Shown here piece by piece: positions 14,160 to 23,900 of a DNA stretch of 28,637 nt. A program made the translations under genes and the position numbers. Every line of letters starts with the position of its first letter. The first letter of the stretch is position 1. The notes below the pieces were generated by a model, which saw only the letters and a program-made list of their open reading frames with translations, did no database searches and had not been told where the DNA came from. The stretch is from JACOZM01 sp035289385 (GTDB lineage: Archaea > Nanobdellota > Nanobdellia > Woesearchaeales > GW2011-AR9), in NCBI GenBank assembly GCA_035289385.1, contig DATDXI010000033.1:1-28637 (forward strand), read 5' to 3'.

Positions 14160-14900
14160 TTATCCGGCAGATGCCGCAGCAAAGGTAAGCGTTGCTGTCT
14201 TTGCTGAAGCAGTGATGGCATCAGCAGGGATCTTTACCAAGATATCCATGATCACTGCATTCCTCGTCGGCTGAGCGCCAAAGAAATACGCGACTGAAGT
14301 ATTCTTCCCACATAAGTCAAAGGTTGAAGCGGCCATCGCTGTATAGGAGCTGTAATTCCAACCCCCATCTCCGGAGGAGCAGGAGCTTGTGGTATCTGTT
14401 GTGGTATCAGCAGAATTATTTGATGTTTTTCCGGTACTTGCCCCATCAGAACTGTTCACGACCCTAAATTGGAATAAGGGGCTGGTGCCGTTGACAAACT
14501 CGGCAGCAGTACAGCTGCCGGAACAGGTAACGTTCAGCGTAACATTCTCGTTCCCGGTATTTTCCAAGAAAAAGCCCGCTGTCACGTTGTTAAAGCGGCT
14601 GCAGCAAGACTCATTGCCGGAAGCATGACCGCTCTCTGTTGATGACTGGCAATAGGTGCATACGGCACTAGTAGTATTGACAAAGCCGCTGCCAAAAGCG
14701 ATGCTGGAAACACGCATGGTAACAGCAGTTTGTGAAGTTACCGTCAGCGTAGCTGTCCCCACAGAAGTGTTGGTGGCAGCGCCAGTGATCATATTCCCCA
14801 GATAACCTAACTTACTGACATTGAGAACAGTACTCGCTAATGTTATGGCCATGGCAATGACTAAGAGATATACGATGCTTCTATTCGATAACTGAACCAT
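14160..14900 (-). CDS. Surface protein S2 (S family, copy 2)
   Basis: A 246-residue paralogue of S1 with the same plan: N-terminal hydrophobic helix, MITGAATN (residues 37-44), IAFGSGFVN, cysteine pairs and about a dozen N-x-S/T sequons. The first 179 residues are identical to S3. The two then differ over about residues 180-210 (S2: SSYTAMAASTFDLCGKNTS) and become identical again from FGAQPTRNAVIMDILVKI almost to the end. It has its own BRE/TATA promoter, about 40 bases upstream and identical to that of S3. A foldback element is inserted just upstream of that promoter. Function is unknown; it is probably an abundant surface component. Confidence 0.8.
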   Translation of the reverse strand: MVQLSNRSIVYLLVIAMAITLASTVLNVSKLGYLGNMITGAATNTSVGTATLTVTSQTAVTMRVSSIAFGSGFVNTTSAVCTYCQSSTESGHASGNESCCSRFNNVTAGFFLENTGNENVTLNVTCSGSCTAAEFVNGTSPLFQFRVVNSSDGASTGKTSNNSADTTTDTTSSCSSGDGGWNYSSYTAMAASTFDLCGKNTSVAYFFGAQPTRNAVIMDILVKIPADAITASAKTATLTFAAASAG

Positions 14901-14938
14901 GGATCATCCCTTTTATTGGAGGATAGTATCTCATCAGC

Positions 14939-14953
14939 ATTTATATAGCTTTC
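14939..14953 (-). promoter_or_regulatory. BRE/TATA promoter of S2
   Basis: Minus-strand GAAAGCTATATAAAT (TATA at 14939-14948). The predicted transcript start, near 14917, gives a leader of about 17 bases before the ATG at 14900, containing GGGATGATCC. The same 20-odd bases occur upstream of S3. Confidence 0.7.
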
Positions 14954-15173
14954 GATGGGCAAGGCTCTGTAGAAAGTCTCGCTCGACTTGCGAGCAAACT
15001 CGCTTTGCTCGTTTGCATGTTGGTGCTCGGTCAGTGTCAACTCACTCTTTAGATATTTCACTATAATGGAGCATCCCCGTAAGGGACATCCCCCTGCTCC
15101 AATCTCTGTTTATATTGATTTTACCGTTCGTCTTCTGACACTGACTACACTTTCTACAGAGCTGATGGGCAAG
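14954..15173. mobile_element. Foldback (MITE-like) element with 10-bp flanking direct repeats
   Basis: Perfect 14-bp terminal inverted repeats (GCTCTGTAGAAAGT, 14964-14977; ACTTTCTACAGAGC, 15149-15162) enclose a second perfect 10-bp stem (GTCAGTGTCA, 15030-15039; TGACACTGAC, 15136-15145). There are local hairpins at about 14981-15016 and at 15068-15100 (GGAGCA/TGCTCC). Both ends are flanked by the same 10-mer GATGGGCAAG (14954-14963 and 15164-15173), which looks like a target-site duplication. There is no transposase or open frame inside. It accounts for most of the 324-base gap between C2 and S2. Confidence 0.65.
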
Positions 15174-15208
15174 AAGCAGCAGAGCGAGAGTGCCAGAGCC
15201 ATCGCTGC
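15164..15208 (-). promoter_or_regulatory. 45-bp conserved block upstream of S2
   Basis: This block differs from 16603-16647 (upstream of S3) at only 2 of 45 positions. Without the foldback element it would lie directly against the BRE/TATA of S2, so it may be an upstream regulatory sequence or the tail of a duplicated segment. The minus strand also encodes a short signal-peptide-like string starting MALAL, which does not continue into a credible gene. Confidence 0.4.
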
Positions 15209-15224
15209 AGTAGAAAATGTAGCC

Positions 15225-15512
15225 CTATTGGTCAACTGCCCCTGGCTGTGGAAGAATCTCTAAGGAGATTACGCCTTGTGGGGGTGTCTCTCCAGCAATA
15301 GCTTGACCCGTTGGTACAGAATTGGCATCAATGCTTGAAGTATAAACATATAACCCCAAACTGAATAAGCTGATGACCACGACAGCTATGAGCATGATGA
15401 TCACTGCTTTATCAGAAACGTCAGAATGAGGAGAAGCATTTCCCTTCATGACGTTAAGAGAACCCACTTTCGAACCTACCTTCTGTTTAGCATGACTATT
15501 GAATTTCACCAT
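15225..15512 (-). CDS. Small single-span protein C2 (C family, copy 2)
   Basis: A 95-residue paralogue of C1: the same basic start (MVKFNSHAKQKVGSKVG), the same membrane helix (about 37-57), then a different extracellular stretch containing PTGQAIAGETPPQGVISLEI. The shared part is nearly identical at protein and DNA level up to TYTS-like residues near 60, after which the two genes diverge, a sharp boundary. AGGTGA precedes the ATG, as in C1. It lies between S3 and S2, with no overlap to either. Confidence 0.75.
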   Translation of the reverse strand: MVKFNSHAKQKVGSKVGSLNVMKGNASPHSDVSDKAVIIMLIAVVVISLFSLGLYVYTSSIDANSVPTGQAIAGETPPQGVISLEILPQPGAVDQ

Positions 15513-15553
15513 GTTTTCACCTGTTTTTTAAAAAGGAAATCCATCCCGTTTAT

Positions 15554-15584
15554 GTATATACGTTCAGGTATATACGTTTCTGTG
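15554..15584 (-). promoter_or_regulatory. Promoter region of C2 with duplicated TATA-like repeat
   Basis: The 11-mer GTATATACGTT occurs twice, at 15554-15564 and 15568-15578 (14-base period), next to CAGAAAC (minus strand, 15578-15584), which it shares with the C1 promoter. Either copy could act as TATA box, or the repeat could be a regulator site. Confidence 0.45.
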
Positions 15585-15611
15585 ACCCCTCATCCTTTCT
15601 TATCCCCTTTC

Positions 15612-16355
15612 TTATCCGGCAGATGTCGCGCTGAAGGTAAGCGTTGCTGTCTTTGCTGAAGCAGTGATGGCATCAGCAGGGATCTTCACCAAGATATCCA
15701 TGATCACCGCATTCCTCGTCGGCTGAGCACCAAAATAATATTCTGTCGTAGCATTACTGCCGCAGAGATCAAAACCAGTAGCAGCCATGTTTGTCCAGGA
15801 ACTATAATTCCATCCTACACCATCTCCGGAGGAGCAGGAGCTCGTGGTATCTGTCGTGGTATCAGCAGAATTATTTGATGTTTTTCCAGTACTTGCCCCA
15901 TCAGAACTATTCACGACCCTAAATTGGAATAAGGGGCTGGTGCCGTTGACAAACTCGGCAGCAGTACAGCTGCCGGAACAGGTAACGTTCAGCGTGACAT
16001 TCTCGTTCCCGGTATTTTCCAAAAAAAAGCCCGCTGTCACATTGTTAAAGCGGCTGCAGCAAGACTCATTCCCAGAAGCATGACCGCTCTCTGTTGATGA
16101 CTGGCAATAGGTGCATACAGCGCTAGTTGTATTGACAAAGCCGCTGCCAAAAGCGATACTGGAAACACGCATGGTAACAGCAGTTTGAGAAGTTACCGTC
16201 AATGTAGCTGTCCCCACAGAAGTATTGGTGGCAGCGCCAGTGATCATATTCCCCAGATAGCCTAACTTGCTCACGTTGAGAACAGTACTGGCCAATGTTA
16301 TGGCCATGGCAATGACTAAGAGATACACGATGCTTCTATTCGATAACTGAACCAT
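15612..16355 (-). CDS. Surface protein S3 (S family, copy 3)
   Basis: A 247-residue paralogue, identical to S2 over residues 1-179. It then carries its own variant (one extra Val, SSWTNMAATGFDLCGSNATTEYY) and rejoins S2 at FGAQPTRN. The TEYYFGAQPT string is shared with S1 instead of S2, so the variable segment is a mosaic. It has the N-terminal hydrophobic helix, MITGAATN, cysteine pairs and many sequons. It has its own BRE/TATA promoter identical to that of S2, with a leader of about 18 bases. It is likely secreted and glycosylated. Function unknown. Confidence 0.8.
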   Translation of the reverse strand: MVQLSNRSIVYLLVIAMAITLASTVLNVSKLGYLGNMITGAATNTSVGTATLTVTSQTAVTMRVSSIAFGSGFVNTTSAVCTYCQSSTESGHASGNESCCSRFNNVTAGFFLENTGNENVTLNVTCSGSCTAAEFVNGTSPLFQFRVVNSSDGASTGKTSNNSADTTTDTTSSCSSGDGVGWNYSSWTNMAATGFDLCGSNATTEYYFGAQPTRNAVIMDILVKIPADAITASAKTATLTFSATSAG

Positions 16356-16394
16356 GGATCATCCCTTTTTATTTTAGAGTATTATCTTATTGTC

Positions 16395-16409
16395 ATTTAT
16401 ATAGCTTTC
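16395..16409 (-). promoter_or_regulatory. BRE/TATA promoter of S3
   Basis: Minus-strand GAAAGCTATATAAAT (TATA at 16395-16404), identical to the S2 promoter; the predicted start is near 16373. Confidence 0.7.
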
Positions 16410-16417
16410 GATGACCT

Positions 16418-16602
16418 GTACGTATTTAGTTCCATAAAGAAAAATAGTGGCAGGTCGGAAAATTCAGCCTGACTTGAAGGGGAAGGCAATGATTTACTGT
16501 TGATTTTAATCTGAAAGTCAGGCAAGTGATCTTTTCTTATGAAGCTATTAATGAATTTTCCATCTTGACCAAGCTACTATTTTAACCAAACTAAATACGT
16601 AC
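16418..16602. repeat. Long nested palindrome upstream of the S3 promoter
   Basis: Four stems nest perfectly over 185 bases: GTACGTATTTAGTT/AACTAAATACGTAC (16418-16431, 16589-16602; 14 bp); AAAATAGTGGC/GCTACTATTTT (16441-16451, 16573-16583; one G-T); GGAAAATTCA/TGAATTTTCC (16457-16466, 16552-16561); GCCTGACTT/AAGTCAGGC (16467-16475, 16515-16523). There is no sequence similarity to the element upstream of S2, but it sits at the same place. No clear target duplication (only GAT on both sides). It fills most of the 306-base gap between S3 and the 417-aa gene. Confidence 0.65.
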
Positions 16603-16647
16603 GATAGGCAAGAAGCAGCAGAGCAAGAGTGCCAGAGCCATCGCTGC
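16603..16647 (-). promoter_or_regulatory. 45-bp conserved block upstream of S3
   Basis: Matches 15164-15208 at 43 of 45 positions. It lies just beyond the palindrome and just after the end of the 417-aa gene, in the same relative position as its twin upstream of S2. Confidence 0.4.
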
Positions 16648-16661
16648 TCTTTTTGATAGCC

Positions 16662-17915
16662 TTAAAGACCACCATCTCCTCCTTCATACTCCTCACGATG
16701 GAGATATCGCCATACGATGAAAAGGATAGCGAGGATCATGATGAGCACCATTCCTCCTCCCACTATCCACAGCCAAGGCAGGGAAGACTGTTCTTCTGCA
16801 TCACCTGCAGCCCGGCCAGCAAGAGCGGGAACATTGTCAATACTTTCTTCTTCTAAAAATTCAGTCTCAAACGTGTATAGAGCTTGGTCCATCCTCACCA
16901 GATTCCAGAAATTGATGACCAGGTCAAAGGTATATTTTCCTGTATTAACATCCCTGGCATCATAATAATCACTGATCCTTTTGCTCAATTCCGCTTCTAA
17001 ATCCACGGACTTTGTGCGGAACTCATCTATTTTTATGTTATCCTTCTTTACTTCTACATCGACAAAAACATTCTTGATCTTCTGGTTCCATTCATTGAGA
17101 AGATCGATAGTATATTCATTGATCTTATTGGCTAAGAGGAATTGATTGAAGTACGTCACCTTCACTTGCGGCTCGCCGAGGATCAGCTTTTTAGCTAATT
17201 CCACCTGCTGCCCATCATATTCCGTAACTGCTGAAACTTCAAATTCTCCCTGCTCGAAAAGTTCTTTTCCCAAACTGGCCTTGAGCAGCTTATTTTCGCT
17301 TGTTTTCAATGATGTTTCTTCTGTTTGGATACTTTGTTGGTTCTGCTGCTTATCGTTCACATAAAATCTGGTGAGGATTTTATCAACATCCAGCTTCCCT
17401 AAATTCTCTACTTCTGAAACGAATTCGATGGTGTTGTCTGCTTCATGGAAATTCAGCTTTGTAGAGACATATTTATCCGGATAAGGCCCCTGGATGAGGA
17501 TCTTATGCTTGAGGATGATCTTTGAAGAGATAGAGTTATCCTGAGAACTGAGCGCTTCCTGCTCGACGACGATATTAGCCGTAGAGCTGCCTGGGGGAAC
17601 GCTAGATGGCAGGTTGAGCACAAAATTAACCGGCAAGGCATCCGTGTCGGAGCGGAAGCTAAGCTCTTCTGGAGATAGAGAGATATATTGGGCCATCTCC
17701 CCTTCGACAAGAACTTTTGCCGTAAATTCCATTTGGTCATTGTTGACGACCCAGAATGTTCCTTGGTATGAGGAAACTTCTTCCGAAAGAACAGTTGTTT
17801 TTGCCGGCCGGATGCCGATAGCCGTCACCAGCTGCAGCATCAAGAGGGCTAAGACTAGCCAGACAAGCCATCTTCCAACGGTTTGTTTTTTAGTCGTTTT
17901 CATATTATTCATCAT
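16662..17915 (-). CDS. Type I membrane protein paired with the giant surface protein
   Basis: A 417-residue protein: signal peptide (WLVWLVLALLMLQLVTA, about 16-32), an all-beta extracellular region of about 330 residues (Ig/NPCBM-like sandwiches, for example TFWVVNNDQMEFTAKVLVEG), an acidic stretch with LAGRA (365-369), a membrane helix (about 381-403) and a short acidic cytoplasmic tail. It has the same plan as the 12926-11781 protein. The ATG at 17915 lies one base after the stop of the giant gene, with GAAGGA as Shine-Dalgarno, so both are expressed from one mRNA; it may anchor or assist assembly of the giant. In-frame ATGs at codons 2 and 5 are alternatives. Confidence 0.75.
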   Translation of the reverse strand: MMNNMKTTKKQTVGRWLVWLVLALLMLQLVTAIGIRPAKTTVLSEEVSSYQGTFWVVNNDQMEFTAKVLVEGEMAQYISLSPEELSFRSDTDALPVNFVLNLPSSVPPGSSTANIVVEQEALSSQDNSISSKIILKHKILIQGPYPDKYVSTKLNFHEADNTIEFVSEVENLGKLDVDKILTRFYVNDKQQNQQSIQTEETSLKTSENKLLKASLGKELFEQGEFEVSAVTEYDGQQVELAKKLILGEPQVKVTYFNQFLLANKINEYTIDLLNEWNQKIKNVFVDVEVKKDNIKIDEFRTKSVDLEAELSKRISDYYDARDVNTGKYTFDLVINFWNLVRMDQALYTFETEFLEEESIDNVPALAGRAAGDAEEQSSLPWLWIVGGGMVLIMILAILFIVWRYLHREEYEGGDGGL

Positions 17916-17916
17916 A

Positions 17917-20900
17917 TTATCCTTCTATCGTAAACGTAATCGTTGATGATTTTGCCCCAGCAGGCTCTCCTGCAGGAACAGTAACCAGTATATCGGCAAG
18001 GAAATCATCGTTGACGTCCTGCCAGGAGAGGTTAATGACATGATAGCCAGTATAGCTGCTGCTCATATTGAGGAAGGAAGTATTTGCCGCAGTAAATGAA
18101 CTGGATTCATTTGCCCGTATCTTGAATTGATACGAGGATGATGGAAGAGCGACACTGCTGAAGTACGCTGTACCCGTTAGTGTGATGTTTGCCAGAATAT
18201 TCCCGGCGTTCTCTGCAGTAAATGGAGGAGGATTGCCCGTAGTGGTATTATTCGTTTCTCCCGTATTCATCGCCCCAAAGGCAACCGTGCTTGTCCGGAG
18301 AGAGATGAGCAATAATGATTGTAAACTGAAATTAGAGACGTTCGACCAAGCTCCATAGCCCGTGCTGTCGTTGGCAGCGACTTTCCAGTAATATTTAGTA
18401 TCAACATCCAGCTCCGTAGTGATGTCATAAGAAGTGTTCGTCGTCCCTTGAGCGATGCTGGAAACGTTCACGGCAGGAGTAGAGAAATCAACACTGTCAT
18501 CGATGACCAAGCGATACGTCAACGTATCAGAGTCAGCGTCAGCTGAATTGTTCCAGATGAATCCTGATGTCCGATTGGTGATGGTAGAATTATTTGCCGG
18601 AGAGACTAATTGGGGTGCTGTGGGGAGGGTGTTGGAAGCCACAAAATCACCCGCATAACTGCTGAAACGGCTGACATTAAAGGTGAGTGTCCCACCGGAG
18701 AAGCTGTTGATATAACAGCTCGTGCAATTCGTTCCTTTGCTTCGTATTTCCGAACTGCTATTAGTATAATTTTCCAGATATTTGATGCCGTTAAGCGATG
18801 ACCAGTTATTTAACGTGTAGAGTGTGATGTTGGCCGTGCTATTGACTTTAGTGACATTTAACGTGAAATAACTTCTGTTGATGGCAATACTATTGTTTCC
18901 CGTAGCAATCCCTGTGTTTATAGTTCCTGTTCCCAAGCTGAAGTTCTCATTGATCTCCAGCTTCCCCAACATGCCATTGCTTGAAGCGTCAACCCAGCTT
19001 ATTTTAGCATATTGGTCTTCCAGAGAAAACTCTGCCGTGGTGCAGCTGCTCTTGGTGTTGTAAGTTCCCACAAAAGCGTCCTGGAAGCTGTTGTTCCTCC
19101 AGACAGCATTGCAGGAGTCAACCATGACGATTCCAGCATTATCTTCGACAAGGTTCTCGGGGTTAAAGTCAAGGAAGGGAGGATTTTGTGATCCTTGGAA
19201 GATGGTGAACGTGCTATTAAAATTATTTGCATAAACATAACTGGAGCGTATGTCCTGAAAATTAAGAATGGTGCCAAGACTCATGCCATAACAATTCCCT
19301 GGACCTAAGATAGAGGTAAAGTCATCACAGGTTGTTGCTACGGAAGCATTGACATATGCTGTCGTGTTGTCACTGCCGCCTGGGCCAGATAAGTCTAAAC
19401 AGGCAAAATAATAATCCTGGCCGGGACTGAAGGAAGATAAAGTGAAATTATTTGCACTTACTGTTTCTGTAGTAAAGGGAGTTCCAGAGTAGATAAAGAC
19501 GGGGTCTCCTCCAGTGCATACCCTCCCGCTAGAGTTAACCAAAGTTCTTCCCATCGTCCACCAGGAGCTGGTCCTTGTTCCGGCATTGATGAAGGAATTG
19601 TTGAAGATAGAGGTGCCATTCGATTCGCTGATATTCAGCAGCTGAAAGCCCTGTGTTCCGGTAAAGCTGTTGCGTAATAAAGTAGAGTTATGGCTGCGAT
19701 AGATGGCCGAGCCGATACTGTTGTTCCGAGCAATATTCCCGGTAATCGTCAGGTTGCTAACATTCTGGATAGAAAAGGCGTAACCGCTGATGTCGCTGAC
19801 ATTATTGTTCAAGATAGTCAGGTTGAAGCGATTGATGGAGACGGAAGTTCCCACATTGTTAGCTACTATCCCATTCGTGACCAGCTGCACTGTATTGTTG
19901 TAGATGCGAGTATCGTTGCCGCTGCTCTCATTGAAAACTATTGCCACATCATTACGGTTATCACTGGTGTTGATGATGTTCTGCTCAATGTTGAGGGAAG
20001 AGGCATTCCCTACAGCTAGGATAGCCCTCGTAGCATTCCTGACAATCGTGGTGGAAATATTGACATTGCTTCCCGCCACGAGAATGCCGCTTGTCCTTCC
20101 ATTGGAAAGGCTGCTGTTAGTTACGATAATATTCGTAGAGCCTTTTATACTTAGGTTTCCATCAACAATGATCAGATCATTAAAGTCAGAAAGCAGGACA
20201 TTCTGGATAGTGATGTTATCATAGCCGGGAGAGATGTAGATGGCGGAAGTATTCAGGCTGCCATTGCCGGAGATAAGGAAGTTGCTCCCGTTAAATACAA
20301 CATTACTTGAGCTTATGTTGATGCAGTAGGAGTCTGTCGTATTGTAGGAGATGCTGTTTTCCAAGGAATAGATGCCAGAGGCGGTGATGTCAGTGCAGGA
20401 TTCGAGGGTATAATCGACGGGTGAGCTTAAATCTCCCGCATAACTGCTGAACGAGCTGACGTTGAATACTAGTTTTCCTCCGGAGAAGCTCTGGATAAAG
20501 CAGTTGGTGCAATTCGTCCCTTTACTTCTTATCTCGGAACTGTCGCTGCTGTAATTCTGCAAGAACTTGATGCCATTCAGCGAGGTCCAGTTGTTTAAGG
20601 TGTAGAGGGTGATGTTGGCTGAGGTGTTGATCAGTAGGGTGTTCAAAAAGGCAGTGGTATTGAAAGTGGCAGTGTTGTTGCCGATGAAAAGATTCCTTCC
20701 CAAGCCGATACCATCAGCGTTGCTCACGTTTAAGGTAAGATTTTCTAAGAAGGAGAGGTCTTTGCCGTTATCTGTACCGTTTGTCCAGATGATCTCTCCC
20801 AGGGAATTATTATAGATCAAGTAGTTAGGCGTGCTGCTGTTGGTATCATCAAAGAGGTCATAGTCTTGGAAAGAGCTGGAAGAGATGTTGTTGTTGAGCA

Positions 20901-23900
20901 GAGTATTATTCATGCTGGAAGAGATACGTAGACCATAATTGCTGCTGGTTGTTCCTCCTGCTGTGATGTTATTGCTGTTGATGAAGGTATTATTGCTTTT
21001 ACTGACAAGATAAATGCCATGGTTATTATTCCCTGTGCTGTTGGTAGAGATGATATTGCGGGTGACATTGTTGAAAGGAGATTCGGTAAGATACACTCCA
21101 AAATTACCACCGCCTACAGTGCCAAGAGTGGTAATAGTGTTATTCTCAATGACCGTAAAGTTTGAGGTATCCATATTTATCCCGATATTATCAGATGTAC
21201 CATTCGTAGTGATAGTATTACGAGTGAGATTATTAAGAGGAGAAGAGGAGAGATAGATCCCATAATTGATACTTGACGTGCCACCTGTACTGATAGTATT
21301 ATTATGGACGATGGCGGAATTTGTTGTTGTTAAATATATCCCAAAATTACCTATGGTGCCGTTGGTAGTTATGGTGTTGCTGGTGACATTATCGATGGTA
21401 GAAGATTGGAGTTGGATTCCAATATTTGTTCCTGAAGTCCCGCTGCTAATAACCGTATTATTATCAACGATCGTGGAGTTTGTGGAAACAAGATTGATAC
21501 CATGATTAGAATCGGTGCCATTCGTCTTGATAGAGTTATTCCTTATTGTCCCATTGGCTGCATTGCTGAAGTATATACCATAATTATCACTTCCTGTCTC
21601 TGACCCTTTCTTGAGCAGGCAATTCTTGATGGTGATGTTATCCCATCCTCCTGAATTATTGACAGCATAGCCAGAAGCACCTGTTCCATAGGTTGTGGTG
21701 TACCCAACACAATCTAAAGTGATGTCGCTGGCATTGATGGTGAAACAGGTGTCTGAAGCTTCGACATTCTGATTCATGGTCGTATCAATATTGATATAAG
21801 CGCAGCCTATATTGACTGTAAAGTTGCTTGTTGTAGAAGAATTGATGTTATTGAAGCTATCATTCCCAATATAGGTGATGTTGTATGTTCCTATCAATTC
21901 GGGAATCCTGAATGAAATGTTGAACTTGTCGTTAAATCCAGAGCCATTGCTTAATGTCAAAAGATCTCTTGTGCCATTCGGATAAGTAACATTGGCAAAG
22001 ACTCTGCTGACAGCAGTTTCATCTGTAACGTTGGCAGCTATCTCAATGACGTTAGTGATGTTGTAGATGGAATTTACCGCTGGAAGAGTAGTGTGGACTA
22101 AAGGCTTGCTAGTTTCACTCATACTATCCCCCGCATAACTGCTGAAACTGCTGACGTTAAATACTAATGTTCCACTGGAGAAGCTCTGGATAAAGCAGTT
22201 CGTGCAATTCGTTCCTTTGCTCCGTATCTCGGAACTGTCGCTGCTGTAATTCTGCAGGAATTTTATGGCGTTCAGCGACGACCAGTTGTTTAATGTATAG
22301 AGCGTGATGTTGGCGGTGGAGTTGATGAGTGGAGAGGTTGTTAGGCCACTCGTAAAAGCTGTAGTGTTAAATGCAGCAGTATTATTGCCGATGAAAAGAT
22401 TCCTTCCCAAGCCGATACCATCAGCGTTGCTGATGTTGAGCGTCAGGTTTTCCAAAAACGAGAGGTCTTTGCCGTTATCTGTGCCATTGGTCCAGAGGAT
22501 CTCTCCGAAACTGTTATTGTAGATAAGAAAGTTAGGAGAGCTGCTGTTGGTATCATCAAATATATCATAATCTTGGAAGGAGCTGGAAGAGATGTTATTG
22601 TTCAGAAGAGTATTGTTCATGCTCAGGGTGATATATACACCGTAATTGCTGCTGGCGGTTCCTCCCGCTGATATATTGTTGCTGCTGATAAAGGTGTTGT
22701 TGCTTCTGGTTTGGAGAGATATCCCCTGATTGGATGAAGTGCCGGTTGTAGTTATGGTGTTGCGGGTGATATTATTATCATTACAAGTTGAGCTCAGGAA
22801 GATACCATTATTGCCGGTGCTCGTGCCTTGTGAAGAGATACTATTATCAGCGATCACATTCCGGTTAACATTAGTCAAGAGATGAACACCATAATTATTG
22901 GTAGATCCGTTGGTATTGATAGTATTGCTGCTGAGATTATTCCCGCCTACACGATTAGTAAAATACATACCATAATTGCTCCCGCCAGTTCTTCCCGTTG
23001 CATTGATCTTATTATTGTAGATAAGAGTATCATTGGAGTTAATTGTTAAAATAATCCCATAATTGGTAGTAGTGCCATTAGTGACAATGATGTTGCCGGT
23101 GATATTATTGTTATAACAAGTTGTGCTTAAACGGATACCATTATTGATCGAACCCGTGCCATAGGTATAGATAGTATTATCCGCAATTGCATTTTGATGA
23201 ACTGTAGTAAAGAGATAAACGCCATGATTAGAGCTGCTGCCGTTGGTATTGATAGTATTGCTGCTGATGTTATTTCCGCCTACACGACTATTAAGGTAAA
23301 TCCCATAATTGCTTCCGCCACTCGTCCCGGTGGTATTGATCTTATTATTGTAAACAAGAGTATTATTAATTGTCGTTGTTAAACTGATCCCATAGTTGGT
23401 AGTGGTTCCATTGGTAACGATAGTGTTGCCGGTGATGTTGCTATAGTTGACAACAGCATTGAGCCAGATGCCATAATTATCTGTACTGGTACCCCTAGTA
23501 AAGATAGTATTGTCGGCAATCACATATTGACCAGAAGATGGACCATCAAGAAGGATCCCATAATTATCGCTGGTGCCATTCGTGTTGATAGTATTGCTGC
23601 TGATATTTCCTCCAGCAGCCTGATCAAGATTAATCCCTCGGTTATTGCCGCTGGAACCAGTAGTATTGATGATATTATTGTAAATAAAAGTATTGACTAC
23701 ACCAGTAAGAAATATTCCATCATCGGCGGAAGTCCCGGAGGTGATGATGATATTCCCCGTAATATTGTTGCTGCTGCCAGAAGAGGAAGTAGTGCCATAG
23801 ATCCCATAATTCAAGGCACTGGGGCCTCCTGTACGGATAGTATTTCCCGCAATCACATTTTGGTTGACTGTAGTCTCGATATACATCCCGGTGCTGCCGA

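Noticed and set aside
14861..15061. Minus-strand 66-codon frame running through the S2 promoter and foldback element
   Set aside because: It crosses the TATA box, the direct repeat and one inverted-repeat arm and overlaps the S2 start; it has no equivalent upstream of S3.
15170..15208. Short signal-peptide-like ORF (MALAL...) upstream of S2 and S3
   Set aside because: Conserved as DNA, but it stops after 16 codons at S3 and 30 at S2 with unrelated ends; better explained as a duplicated non-coding block.
13028..16355. S proteins as archaellins or type IV pilins
   Set aside because: They lack a class III signal peptide cleavage motif (K/R-G/A before the hydrophobic helix), and no FlaI/FlaJ or prepilin peptidase genes are nearby.
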